From the NCBI GenBank assembly GCA_028023455.1, contig JAQFVV010000013.1:9018411-9082410 (forward strand): 64,000 bases of DNA. Reading direction: 5' to 3'. The translations under genes were made by a program, and so were the position numbers. The notes below the pieces were generated by a model. It was not told the origin of the DNA. It was given only the letters and a program-made list of their open reading frames with translations, and made no database searches. This document shows positions 33,730 to 46,710 of this stretch, piece by piece (within the stretch, counting starts at the first letter, position 1; each line of letters starts with the position of its first letter). The stretch comes from Epiperipatus broadwayi (lineage: Eukaryota; Onychophora; Udeonychophora; Euonychophora; Peripatidae).

Positions 33730-35120
33730 TTTTTGACATAGATTTAGCCTCTTTCAGATAATCCTTGTCAACAATTTCTATTTTCATTTTAAGGTCTTTA
33801 TTAGAAATTGTTAATGTATATCTTTTTTTATGTATTTTTGTACTAATTTCATATCCATCTGATATATGTTAATATACAATAATTTTATGATTGTTTACCA
33901 TGTCCACTTCAATTTTAGAATCTTCTATAGTATTCATTTTGATTTCATCTGATTCTACAATATGTACTTCAGTTTGAGGTTCGTCTACATTATTCACATT
34001 GTCTTCAGCTGGTTCTACAATATCTATATTACTGCTGGAATTTTTTAAATGTTCTTATCCATCTTGAACTTTCTCAAATTTTTTTCTTTATCATTCTTGC
34101 TTTTCATTCTATATTTTTTTATCTTCTTTCCAATATTTTCTATGTCTCCATTTAACATTTCTGTGAGGCTTTTTCTACTCCATTCATCTTTTCAAATAAT
34201 TTTTTCCATAGTTTTATTTTCTTCCTTCCATTGGTTCATGTCTTTGTATAATGTACTCAAATTTTTAAAATGATTTCATAATTTTTTTGCTTCACTACTT
34301 GAATACCATGGTAATCAATTCTTATATTTACATAATTATGAATCAATAAATATAAATGTTAAACTTTTTAATCACTACTTTATCATTTTTTCACATATGA
34401 GGTTATTGCATATTTTTAAAACTGATACTTTTTGTTTATATTTAACTGAATCCTATTTGCATTATCTATTTATTATTTTCTGGATACAAGCCTTTACAGT
34501 ATCTCTACCATTTTCCATTATATAAAATTATTGCAAATCACTTAAATTTCTAGGTATACACACAGAAGTTATCAGGTCCATTCCAGGGCATATACATTTA
34601 TTGCATTTCTTATTAGTATCTCTAATCATGTGAAATTAAATAGCCTCTTTCCATGTGTATGGCACATTGAACCCTACATTTTTTTAAATATTCCTATTAT
34701 ATCTCTACATGATTATCAATTTATGATTTTCTTTAATTATATAACAAAATATAAATAAATAAATATCTAGTTATTTTTTCTAAAGGGCCAAATGCAAAAT
34801 TTTCATCATCATATCTTCATATAAATCTCTTATACTTTGCCAATAAATTGGAGAGGATGAACTTCCAAAGTAACTGTAATTTTGATAGTTATAAAGCAAG
34901 TAGATAATAGAGATCATGGCTGAACTCAAATGGGTTATATTTCTCAATCACCTTTCTACATTAATTCTAGGGACTAACAATAAACTTCCTCATTTGGAAG
35001 TAATTTATTCAAGCATGTATTTACAGTCTTCTCTTGGACAACATCTTTTCAAGCTAAAAGAATTCCTCTGAATGAAATAGTTGTTGTAGCATCTTTCCTA
35101 TTAATTTCCACTAACATTTC
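33730..35120 (-). pseudogene. Decayed ORF(s) of unknown identity
   Basis: The minus strand shows protein-like stretches broken by stops and shifts. In order they are SFRGILLA, VVQEKTVNTCLNKLLPNEEV (near 35040), NVPYTWKEAI, MIRDTNKKCNKCICPGMD (near 34600), and a charged coiled-coil part KDMNQWKEENKTMEK (near 34230). An acidic part IDIVEPAEDNVNNVDEPQ (near 34000) and KKRYTLTISNKDLKMKIEI (near 33800) follow. The pattern fits a retroelement gag or LINE ORF1, but I recognise no domain. Confidence 0.35.
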
Positions 35121-35592
35121 AGCATTTTTTTTTTGGTTTGTAAAATAATTTCTCCAGTTTAATACCATTATAAGTGCTATTGCTGACATTTAAAATATGA
35201 GATATAAAAAATGGGACAACTAGAATTTATAAAATTACTAAAAAACAATTTATTTACATTATTCTTAAAACACATAAATAGACTAAAATCATTTCAGAAT
35301 TAAATAACAAAATTATCACATATATTAGTAATAATAAAAGAAAAAATAATAATTATAAATCATTTACAATATAAAATAAATGAAACAAATGTATAAAACT
35401 CACTAAGGATTTTTCTTTTCTCAACCATGGTAAATAGCATTAAATTAAACATATAATTATATAAACTTGTGACTAATTAATCTAGACATTAATACTGCAA
35501 TGGCTATTATTATCCAGAGATACAGCTCTTTAACTTGTATTTTGTTCTTTCCTTTAGAAAAATCAGATATAATGATGGAGGCACAACTTTCT

Positions 35593-36918
35593 CATGTTTG
35601 CAGTTGACCGAATCTGCTCTCTACGCATTTAAGACCTGCGATTCATTCGGAAAGTAATCATGTTGAAATAGACTAAATGGACAGCAGAGTGCAGGAATGT
35701 CAAACTAGTCATGAAAATATCATATCATAGGATCTACGAAGGAATCATTTTATCAGTCGTCGATGAGTTAAGAAATAATTCCATTATGCTGTTTTATCAT
35801 ATTTTAAAAACCTAGGTAATTATTTGACTTTGATATCTTAACATAAAGATAGACTTTATTAAAAAACTTTGAATTTTTGAATTAAACTTAAAAAAAGAAT
35901 AAACTATAAACTTCAAAAAATTAATATTTGCAATGATAAAATAAGTAAAAGCAGCTTCTATTAAATAATATTTTTGAAACGATGGCATGCACATATGTGT
36001 GATTTGATTTTGTTTTAAACTTAAAAAAAAAAAGATAAAATAAAATATGATGTAACATGTATAATTTATTTGCTAAAATAATATATTAAATGCTTATTTA
36101 ATTTTTTTAAAAAAAGTGTGTGTGTCTCATTATAAGATAAAATGATTAATTTATTTTAAAAATAAAATAAAAAACACTTAAATTATTTTTCTTAAAATAT
36201 TTATGTTTATTTCTGATACGTGTGGGTAAGTATAAATATTTATTTTCTTAATAAGAGTAGGAGGGAAAAAATCCAATCATTAATAATAGTATTTCAGAAA
36301 AGATTTGCTAATTAAATCTATAAATGTTTAGTAGTCAGTATAATGTTGTTATTATTAGTTTTAAAGGATTAAAGTATTATATTTGAATGGTTCGGGGAAA
36401 ATTAATTTAGTTTTTTAAAAAAAATAGTAGTAGCTTAGAAGAGGTAGCATTTAAGATATACCTTTTGTTTTGTCTATTTAGTGAGTGGTTGGAACCGATT
36501 GAGCTAGCAGGGATTTTCAAGTATCAATATATGCTGATCAGATGGACATGCTAATTCTAATGTAATTAGCTGGCGCCTAAGGGATTTTTCTTTCTTCTTT
36601 AAAAAAAAAAGTGTTTATTTGATCAGTGTATATTTGGTAGTCGAGTGTTGAATGTTATTGATAGTTCACTATTGATGATAGTTGACACTTTATCTGAAAA
36701 CCAACCATTTTCTGAAAGGGAAATCTAGGAGGACAAAATATAATAAGATATTAGATAATATTTTATTTGTCGATGCTTGGTGTTTGTTGTTTCCCATAAG
36801 CTTATGTAGTAAATTTTAAAAAGTAAGTTTTAGATCATTAAGAATTATGAAGATAGTAAACAGTGTTAAAAAGTAGTTGTGTATTTTTTATAGTTGTTGT
36901 TCGAAGGAGGTTGGTTCA
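35593..36918 (+). repeat. 1.3-kb direct repeat, left copy (LTR-like)
   Basis: This copy matches 38415-39768 almost throughout, with scattered substitutions and small indels. If the ends are placed at TGTTTGCAG (35595) and GGTTCA (36918), the repeat starts TG and ends CA, as LTRs do. It is followed by TTTGGCGCATCAAC, which could be a primer-binding site. No coding frame is present. Confidence 0.75.
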
Positions 36919-38414
36919 TTTGGCGCATCAACATGGCGCGAAACAGTTCATTTGGTTCATTGACATGGCACAAAACTGTTTTATGTAGTGTGTTAATGTG
37001 GCCCAAGAACTAGATATTTTGAGTGGAAGAACTGATGGAAGTTGTCATTTTAAGTGGAGGAACTGATAGTTGTAGTTTAGGAGGGGCATATGACGCATTA
37101 ACGTAGTTAGTTGGACATTTATCAGGTGCAGTAATGTGGCCTGAAAGTTGTCATTTTAAAGTGATAGGACCATAATTGAATGGTCATTTGCACATTAACA
37201 TAGGATCAATGTAAAGGACAATTGGACATTGATGTAAAGATTTAAAGGAGTCTGAAAATAGTCGTAGCAAATGATAAGATTACTATAAAATATAGTGGGG
37301 AATTCATTTAGCAAATCGACGTGGCTTGAAATTAGTTGTTTAAATAGAATAAACAACTTGAATTGTAGTTAGTTGTTTAGGTGGAGGGTCAAAGTTGATC
37401 ATTGTTATATATTAATAGGGGATATTTTCTGAAGACAAGTGTAATAAAGGTATATGGTAGTATTTGTATTTTTTTCCCGAACAGGTTAGTTTTGGTGTAT
37501 GATAAAAAGTTGATTTTCGTGGACGGTCAAAAGTAGAAATGTGGTTTTTTTAAAGATAAAAAGATAAGACACACTCTGTATGAGGAAGATAGATGAACAT
37601 GAGGCATAGATTTAGAACTAAGAGGGTAGAGGTTGACTGTATATATGTTTGGAAATTAAAAATTTTTTTTTTGTGTGTTTGTTTAAAATAATGCTAGGTA
37701 GATTGAATAGAAAGAAAGAGCCACCTGACCGGTTATAAAATAGAATTATATTGGGATGGAAATTATAGTGGATAAATAAGAATACACATATACAATTAAA
37801 CAAATGTTAAGTAAAAAAAATTAGATTGTTTATAAGTTTAAATTCTGGGAAAACTAAAATGCTCAGAATGATATTTTACTTTCAGAGGAGGGATGGAGAT
37901 AATGTACCAAAGTGCATTGATATTAAAGTAATTGTATGAGTCCCATGTTTTAAAAATATAAAAATTTAATATTAAGAGAATAAAATGTAAAAACTAAAGA
38001 GCAGGGGGGAAGGGGGAATTTTGTATTAAATAAAATAAACTGTAAACGCTGTTTAAAATAAGAAGCTATTTAAAATAAAAGATTTTTTTTGTTTAAAAGA
38101 AGAAAAAAAGTCTTGTAATAAATAAATGATTTAATATTCTTTAAATGAATTTTTAATAAAATAATAAAGAGATTTCGTTTTATCTTATAATAAATAAATA
38201 AATATATGTGCATGTGTGTATGTAATTTTTAATAAAAGTAGATGCAGAAGCTGATTTTATTTCATGAGACAAATGCTGCTGCTAAATAAAGTTTTCCATT
38301 GTTTAAAACAGTATAAATAGCTCAACTTTTGTTCATTCTTGGTCTGACTTTCTCATTTTAATAAAATATTTTTGAAGTAATATTTCCAAAAATGTTGCAT
38401 TGTTAAAAAACCAA
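36919..38414 (+). other. Non-coding interval between the two 1.3-kb repeats
   Basis: The first 450 bp contain degenerate tandem copies of a unit like CATTTGGCGCATCAACATGG followed by CGAAAC (36919, 36950, 37100 and so on). A purine-rich run (GCAGGGGGGAAGGGGGAA, about 38003-38020) lies about 400 bp before the right repeat. A TATA-like GTATAAATAGC occurs near 38311. No protein is encoded. Confidence 0.5.
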
Positions 38415-39768
38415 CATGTTTGCAGTTGACCAAATCTGCTCTCTATGCATTTAAGACCTACAATTCATTCAGAAAGTAATCATGTTGAAATAGATTAAAT
38501 GGACAGCAGAGTGCAGGAACATCAAACTAGTCACGAAAATATCATATCACAGGATCTATGAAGGAATCATTTTATCAGTCGTCGATGAGTTAAGAAATAA
38601 TCCCATTATGCTGTTTTATCATATTTTAAAAACCTAGGTAATTATTTGACTTTGATATCTTAACATTACCGATCTTTTCTTAAAATAAAGATAGACTTTA
38701 TTAAAAAACTTTGAACTTTTTGAATTAAACTTAAAAAAAGAATAAACTATAAACTTCAAAAAATTAATATTTGCAATGATAAAATAAGTAAATGCATCTT
38801 CTATTAAATAATATTTTTGAAACGATGGCATGCACGTATGTGTGATTTGATTTTGTTTTAAACTTAAAAAAAAAAAGATAAAATAAAATATGATGTAACA
38901 TGTATAATTTATTTGCTAAAATAATATATTAAATGCTTATTTAATTTTTTTTAAAAAAAGTGTGTGTGTACCATTATAAGATAAAATGATTAATTTATTT
39001 TAAAAATAAAATAAAAAACACTTAAATTATTTTTCTTAAAATATTTATGTTTATTTCTGATATGTGCGGGTAAGTATAAATATTTATTTTCTTAATAAGA
39101 GTAGGAGGTAAAAATCCAATCATTAATAATAGTATTTCAGAAAAGATTCACTAATTAAATCTATAAATCTTTAGTAGTCAGTATAATGTGGTTGTTATTA
39201 GTTTTAAAGGATTGAAGTATTATTTTTGAATGGTTCGGGGAAAATTAATTTAATTTTAAAAAAAAAATAGTAGTAGCTTAGAAGAGGCAGCGTTTAAGAT
39301 ATACCTTTTGTTTTGTCTATTTAGTGGGTGGTTGGAACCGGTTGAGCTAGCAGGGATTTTCAGGTATCAAATTATGCTGATCAGATGGACATGCTAATTC
39401 TAATGTAATTAGCTAGTGCCTAAGGGATTTTTTTTTCTTCTTTTAAAAATAAAAATAAAGTGTTTATTTGATCAGTGTATATTTGGTAGTCAAGTGTTGA
39501 ATGTTATTGATAGTTTGCTATTGATGATAGTTGACACTTTACCTGAAAACCAACCATTTTCTGAAAGGGAAATCTAGGAGGACAAAATATAATAAGATAT
39601 TAGATATTTTATTTGTTGATGCTTGGTGTTTGTTGTTTCACATAAGCTTAAGTAGTAAATTTTAAAAAGTAAGTTTTAGATCGTTAAGTGTTTTGAAGGT
39701 AGTAAGTGTTAAATAGAAGTAGTAGTTACTATTTTTGCTTGATTAATTGTTCGAAAGAGGTTGGTTCA
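38415..39768 (+). repeat. 1.3-kb direct repeat, right copy (LTR-like)
   Basis: This is the partner of 35593-36918, differing by scattered changes and an extra segment near 38667-38684. It runs directly into an (AT)n microsatellite at 39769. The bases before the left copy and after the right copy do not match, so no target-site duplication is evident. Confidence 0.75.
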
Positions 39769-40543
39769 ATATATATATATATATATATTGTGAGAGTACC
39801 TTATGAGCCTCATCTAAAACAATTTGTGTTTCTTTGTGAATTTAACTGTGCCTATATCGAATCAACACATATAAATAACATACACCTATCTTAAGCTTTT
39901 CATATATCAGTTATATACATAAACTAATTAATATTAAAAGAATAATTCTAAAAATGAATTCTTCTAATTTGTTTATACACACACATAAATAAATGTTTCT
40001 AACTAATAGTATTTTTTTACTAACCAAAACTTGACATTGACAAAGCCGTAAGTCATCATTGCATTTTATCAGTTGAAACAAAGGAAATAAACATTTGGCG
40101 TTCATTACAAATTGTATATTTTAAACAATAGAGAGCATGAGCATGATTATGTGATATGCTAGTGAAATTAATCCAGTATAAAAACGAACTAATATTGTTA
40201 TATAATAATCTTCTATTTAGTTATCAAGGGATTAACTATGTCTGTAAATTTAAATGTGTTCGAATTTAGAACACATTTAAGAAAAAAAGAAGATTCACTA
40301 TTTTAAAACTGTCTTCAAATAATTAATTTACTTACTTTTAATATTATAAAGAACTATAAAAAAATAATCATTGAAATTGACAAGGTTATAAGAGAAATCA
40401 ATGTCTTCGAAATGAGTTTTCAAAATATATGTTTAAGAAGACAAAAATTTATAAAGATGTTCTCTGGCTAGACAATTTATGCCAAGGATTTCTGCTGATG
40501 TTTTAAACCTGAACATGTAAATTTATTCCTACTTAATGCCTAA

Positions 40544-41285
40544 AGTATACTTGACTACCTTTTCGCTCACAATGGCCACTCTTCCCTAGTATTCAGACAA
40601 AAAATCTCCATTTGGGATGCTCATGGCCTGCTATTTCCCACACAAAACTCTACCATTCCTTACCTAGGTGGTAACAATCACGTGGTCACCAGGTTTTCCA
40701 AGCATCTCAAGCTGGAGCCAAGGTTCCTGGACTTTCTCGTAAAAATCAACCTGAATTCACTCCAGACAAACTGGTTCCTGCACTACAGGAGATTCCTCAA
40801 GAATATAGATCCTATGTGTCACAACTGCCATAGAACCTGTGAAACCTTTGATCATATGATAAATGATTGCCCAGCATATGACAAAATCAGAACTTTCATT
40901 ACTTACCACTGCCACATTTCCCTGAACAAAATCTTAAATATTAAATGCTGCTTCCTGTCCAGGGATTATGTCACCACAAGACTCTCAACCTTTCTGACTT
41001 ATGCCATCTGGTTGGCCAGATGTCGCAACAAGTTTACCTTTCCTCATCCCAAGCCTGAAGACACATTCATTTCCAAGCTAAAGGAATTTCGCCATAAGGA
41101 CAGAATAATCTCTTCCAGATTTTTATTTGACAACACGTGGAGCCTGATTAAGCTGGATTAACAACACCAGTAATCACATCAGAACATTTGGTTGCCTGAC
41201 TAACATGGATAACTATTATTTTTGATTTACAATTGTATCACTATTACATATGGTTTTTTCAATAAAATTATTTATAAATAAAGTA
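40544..41285 (+). pseudogene. LINE 3' fragment (non-LTR retrotransposon ORF2 C-terminus)
   Basis: An open frame of about 205 codons (40544-41161) reads ILDYLFAHNGHSSLVFRQ, ISIWDAHGLLFPTQ, then a CCHC-type zinc motif MCHNCHRTCETFDHMINDCP. It ends in FLTYAIWLARCRNKF and SSRFLFDNTWSLIKLD. The C-x2-C...H...C knuckle followed by an aromatic-rich stretch is typical of the C-terminus of several APE-type LINE proteins. A short 3' UTR with AATAAA (near 41260) follows. It is a 5'-truncated insertion with an undamaged remaining frame, so relatively young. The clade cannot be set from this part. Confidence 0.75.
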
Positions 41286-42239
41286 TAATCATTGTAATTT
41301 CCACTAAAAAAGGTTGCCTAAGATTTTAAATATTTTACTATGCAAATATTTAAAAGAATGAATATTTGGATTACTTCTTCAAAGGATGATCAAGGAATTT
41401 TACCTTTCAACATTCATCGTCATTTTATTTCATCTAAGGAGGAATATGAAACCATTATTTTTTCACATCTTGGAATACTTCGTTGTGCACTTTAATAACT
41501 CTTAAACTTTATTTCCTTTGTGGATAATTATATTTACATGGAGAAATTATTTCATATATTAAATCAATTTTAACAGAATAAGTGGAGAACTGATAAGATG
41601 AACATTTTATTTTTATTTATTTAATAAAATTTAGATGTTGATATTTTGATATATGCTCTGATGAAAGTGATGGCTGACTAAGGTAAAAGTTTTTAAATTA
41701 TTTCAATTTGGAAGTAAGTTTTATTATATTCCAAATTGAACCTTACCTGACAATTATCATAATTTCTTTTTAAACAATAACATAATATCATTCTATTATT
41801 AATCTAGTGTGAATGGATGTTATCTTATATAGACATATAACACACCCTGAAACATTTTAATGACACAATACGTAGATTTATAATGTATGGTGGTATTATT
41901 TATTGTACACATGATTTTAAATTATATATATGTAAATAATTACATTATGTTTTTTTCTGAATGTTAAATAGTTTATTATTGTATATATATATAAGCACAG
42001 ATTATAATTCTAAATTTTAATATTTTTATTATTTATGTGATAATATTTTTGTTTCTATTACGGATTAAAATGTGTTAAACTTGATTTTAAAATTAAACAG
42101 GTCTCGTTTGTTTATTTTATTTAGTCATTTTATAAAATCAATAATTATAAATATACATACTCACGCATATATATATATATATATATTGAATCAACTTAGT
42201 GATTTAATATTTATAAAAAAGTTATATATAGCTTATACT

Positions 42240-42560
42240 AAATTTATCATTACTATGGGATATTTGTGGAAATGCCTGAAGAGAGTCAATTGCGATTTCT
42301 ACTCTGAGCTTGAATTCCGAGAGTAACGAGGTTATTAATAGAGGAGTGGATTCGATTATATTTTAAATCACATCATCCATGGCATTCTATAAGAAGACTC
42401 AAAGTCCGATTATAGATGCGACTTCCTCGAGTCCTGAAAAGGATCGTCCCGTTACCTGGATCCTTAGCTTTGTTACCTTAAAATTCAATACTGAGGAATA
42501 TTTGATTTTGTAAGAAATGAAAAGCTAAGATTGTAAAGATTTATAATAAAGTTTTACAAT
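42240..42560. other. Unclassified GC-richer island with polyadenylation-like signals
   Basis: Positions 42290-42480 are less AT-rich than the surroundings, with CTCGAGTCC and GATCGTCCCGTTACC. They are followed by two AATAAA/AATAAAA-type signals near 42545-42565. The layout would fit a retroelement terminus, but no repeat partner or coding frame is visible in the window. Confidence 0.25.
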
Positions 42561-42674
42561 AAAAGATTATTAATCTATATTGTGTACTCCTTTGTTTCTA
42601 AAGATCCTCTTCAAACCATAAACAGTAAAATTTCCTAAATTAACTCACACCCAATATATTCTTTTACTTGTGTA

Positions 42675-42679
<5 letters not shown>

Positions 42680-42706
<27 letters not shown>

Positions 42707-45580
42707 AACTCTTTTTACTCTCTACACTAGTTCTCTATCTCTCCAGCTCCCAATTTTTTATTAATGCTTCTATTCTTCTATCCCATTTTTTGCCACTAAA
42801 ACATTAAACAATCCTCCTAACACAATCATCCCACCATTTGTACAAGTATACTGATATAAAGTCTTTATCTAAATTTTCTGTATACCATGCTACCTTTTTC
42901 ACACATCATGTTGCCTATCCTTTACTCATAAACCAATTAAATACTATTTGGGTTATTCTCTTACTATCCATAAATTGCAATCTAATGAACATTTTCATTT
43001 TGTTTTGTGCATTTCTCATATAAAAACTTGATCATCCCATTTCTTCTTGAATTGATTCCTTTGCCATCCACACATATGCATGTCTTCCTACTTTTCTTTG
43101 TACTTTTTCTAAGTAATCTAACACCCATTTACTAACACATAATGCATTATTACCATAAGTTAACCCAGCTACTGCTACTTTCTTCCATACAATTCAGCTA
43201 CATCATATTTATTATATTTTATTATATAAAAGCACTGTTAATTTCTTTATCAGTCTTTTTCTTTTCTTTGCTTCATTTATCAATTTTTTCTCCCATTTGT
43301 CCAAGGAATTTCTCTGATTATTTAAGACAATTCCCAAATAGTTATACTAGTCACCATTATATCACCCAATAAAAATTCTTTGTCTTCTCTTTCACCAGCA
43401 TTTATCATCATTACTTTTGATTTTTGTTCACTAAATTTAATCACCATTTCTTTACCCATTCTTGAGCAAGTCTTCAGCATAACTTCCATATTTCCTTACT
43501 TTCTGTGCACAAAAAGATATTATCAACAAATAAAAAACTGATAACGTATGCACTCCCTTGCCATCTATTTATGGCATCTCTATCCCTCTTCCTAGTCTTT
43601 CTATTGTTCTCTCCATTTCTCTCAAATATAACAAAAACAAAATAGGTGACATAGGGCATCCTTACCTTAGTCTCACCCCTCTTTAAACTCTGATTCTATA
43701 TTTTCTAATTAATACATATAATAATTATTATTCATACAAACTATTAATATGATCAACTAAAGCTCCATTCATTCCTAAATTTACTAAACATACCCATAAT
43801 CTATTTCTATTTACTCTATCATATGTTTTCTCTTTATCTATAAAGATCATAAATAACTGCCTACCTGTATTTCTACTCATATCTATTTTATGTGACTACA
43901 AATACACTATCACCTATATGCCTATCCATTCTAAAACTGCCTTGCATTTCTCTCACTATATTATTTTCTTTCATCCATTTTGCCACCCTTCCAGCTACCA
44001 ATATATGCAAAAACTTTATATAACACGGATGTTACTACTACTGGTCTATAATTGTTTATCTTTCTATGGTCATTACCCTTTCCTTTAAATAATACTCTCA
44101 CTCTTGTATTATTTTAGCTACCTGGAAATTCTGTCTTCTGTGCCATCTTATTAAAATATAATAATAGATTTAATTTTGCTCTATTGTCCAAATTCATCAC
44201 CATCTCTGCTGCCTCTCCATCTAAATCTTTCCACTTTTCAGTTTTTTCCATGCCTCATTCATTTTCTGTAAAACTAATATTTCCATTACTATGTGCTTTT
44301 ATGTTTGTTATTCTGTCCTTCACACCTAACATCTTTTCTATATCTCTTAATACTTATTTACAATTGTCTCTAATTCTTCTCTAGAGTTATATTCTTTTTC
44401 CTCATCATTTAGTAATACTACTTCTCTTTCCTCTATATTCCTTCTTTGAATATATTTCCAAAATTTTTTACTCCCATCTCTTCCACTTCTATTAATATCC
44501 TCCAATAATTTATTATTTAATTTCATTTTCTCTACAGTTATCTATTTTAGCCAAAATAGTTTTCTTATTTAATATTAACATATTTTTCATTTTCTTTATT
44601 TTTAATAGCACATTTATATTCTTTGCATGCTTTGCCCCTTCTTTTATACCTTTACTAATTCTCACTTTTTTATTACTTTTATTCTTCTGAATATTTCACC
44701 TAAAACCCTATTTACCACTTTTTCTACTTCCCCTACCAGTCCTTATATTTACCCCCCCCCCCAACAAACTCTTCCATAATTTCTTCTACTTTTATTTTAT
44801 ATTCTTCTAACTTATTCTTATTATTCATCTTCCATTCACATCTTTCACTATCCTTTCTACTTTTATTATTTTTTTCCATCACATTAGTAATCATTTCTAT
44901 TATAATCACTATAACATAGTCTCTCTTCATTATCAAATAATTTAATTTTCTGTACTTTATTCATTACCTCTTTTTCTATAATACATAATCTATTGTGTGA
45001 AATATAGTATTTTTAGACCATGTCTATTGCCCCTCATAAATGTTGGATAAATTTCCAATGCTCAAATTCACTCTGGTAAATTTTTTTCAAAAGCTGTCCA
45101 TTCTCGTTTCCACATTTTCAATTTCTTCAATATGTCTATTCATATCCTTTATAACCATTATTTTCCTTCCTCTTTTTTTGAAACTCTGTATATTCTTAAC
45201 TAGTCATTCATAAATGCTACTATTCCACTCCATTATAGTTTGACTATCTCCAGTGGCCATATACACTATAGCCACATTCCATTTCTTGTCTTCCTAATAT
45301 CATCTCAAACCACAAATGTTCTTGACACTTGACAGTATTTAAATATTTTTTTGACATAACTCCTATACCACCACCCCTTTTTTCTTTTTCTTTTCTATTT
45401 ATATCCTGCCACCCCAAATTTTCCAGTGTAAGTTCTTCTTCTTCTCATAGATATGTCTTCACTATTGCTAATACCTCAAGCCCTCCATTTTTAGCTGCTT
45501 TGTTTAATTCCAACCACTTTTTTGATCTCTTCCTACCTTGCATATTCAAATATCCAATTTTAACAATTTCTTTTTTCTTA
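42680..45580 (-). pseudogene. CR1-like ORF2: APE endonuclease and reverse transcriptase
   Basis: The endonuclease begins VKIGYLNMQGRKRSKKWLEL and EVLAIVKTYL (TETHL position changed), then KRGGGIGVMSKKYLN (45370-45330). The RT follows with KINNYRPVVVTSVLYKVF (about 44070-44015), MQGSFRMDRHIGDSVF (about 43950), and motif A MIFIDKEKTYDRVNRNRLW (about 43850-43790). Motif C reads FVDNIFLC (about 43530), where the second Asp of the usual (Y/F)(A/V)DD is Asn. YLGIVLNNQRNSLDKWEKKL (43340) and VAVAGLTYG precede the end. Frameshifts are frequent, so the copy is inactive. Confidence 0.78.
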
Positions 45581-45779
45581 CTACACGTTTATAAATTCTT
45601 GTGACCCTTCTCTTATTACATTTGTAAGTAGTTTGCTTATCATTAGTTTTATGGACCCCTTTCCTCTACACATCTACATTTGTATCTGAATCAGCTAACC
45701 ATTGCTTACTTCTTACATCCTGTCCATTCTTAACCTTATTTTTGATAATAATGTAATTTAAAATTTTACCTCCCCCTTT

Positions 45780-46710
45780 ATAAGTTTTCTGAACTATAAT
45801 ATTTTTCATAAATCAAATTCTCTAATGCTTAACTTTCTTGTTTTGCTAAATGAAATCTATCCTTACTATATGACTCCCTCTTACTAATAAAAAAAATCCC
45901 ACACATCCACAAACATAGCATCATTTCTCTTAAATAATTTTTCCAATCTCTCATTTATAGAACACGCCCTATCTAACATATACCTATTACTGAATCTTGG
46001 TAGTATTCCAATTCTCCTATTTTTTTAAACCTTTTTCAAACTACTAATCAATTCTTTGTACTCATCCCTACCATAACATACACATCTCTACTCCCTTGTT
46101 TCTTTACCTTATCTATAGCATCTCTAATTCTAGCTCCAGGCAAACATATTCTTACATACCTATTTCTATTTTACCTTGTAATTACATCTTCACATCCTCT
46201 AATTAGAAATTCTTCTATCAAGACTGCCTTATAGTTTACTTTCCCTACTTCATCTATGATATTCTCTTCCACCTTTTGGACTTCCTTATTGTATCTATTT
46301 ATTAATTTCTTGATCTGCTCACACTTCATGTCTATCACATTTAATTTTACTTCTACATTATTTACATCTTCCTCTATCTTACTTATTTTTTCCCTAACTA
46401 TCCCCATTGTACTACTTATTTTGCCATCCATATCTCTTGTCCCTCCACTAAATATATCCATTCTATTATCATTATCTACATTTTCCTCCATTTCTATTGA
46501 CTTCCTTTTTAAATTATCCACAGTTAGCAACCATTGTTTCACCTCTTTTATCACATTTATACATGATCTATGAAACCATATACCTTTTATATCATTCCTA
46601 GTCTTATTTAAACACTTCAGATGGAAAACCTTATCACATATTGTACAAGCTACCTAAACACACCTAATTTCCTTTTGAGCATGATGCATATATTGTGGGA
46701 TACAAATGCA
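45780..46710 (-). pseudogene. CR1-like ORF1: PHD finger, coiled coil, SGNH esterase
   Basis: HAQKEIRC, a stop, VACTICDKVFHLKCLNKT and GIWFHRSCI (46680-46560) give the Cys/His spacing of a PHD finger (C..C....H..C...W.H..C). The open frame 46554-46171 is a charged helix with IEEDVNNVEVKLNVIDMK and YNKEVQKVEENI, a likely coiled coil. Next come CLPGARIRDAIDKVKKQ and YVMVGM (46150-46060), then ILPRFSNRYMLDRACSINER and DRFHLAKQ (to about 45830). These fit the esterase part of CR1 ORF1: a PGA.I.D start, and a DxxHL-type ending in which the aspartate and histidine are catalytic in active members. In-frame stops and frameshifts separate the parts. Confidence 0.75.

Noticed and set aside
45329-45604. 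Plus-strand open frame with hydrophobic/serine-rich protein (and similar at 46256-46573)
   Set aside because: These are antisense shadows of the CR1-like LINE on the minus strand.
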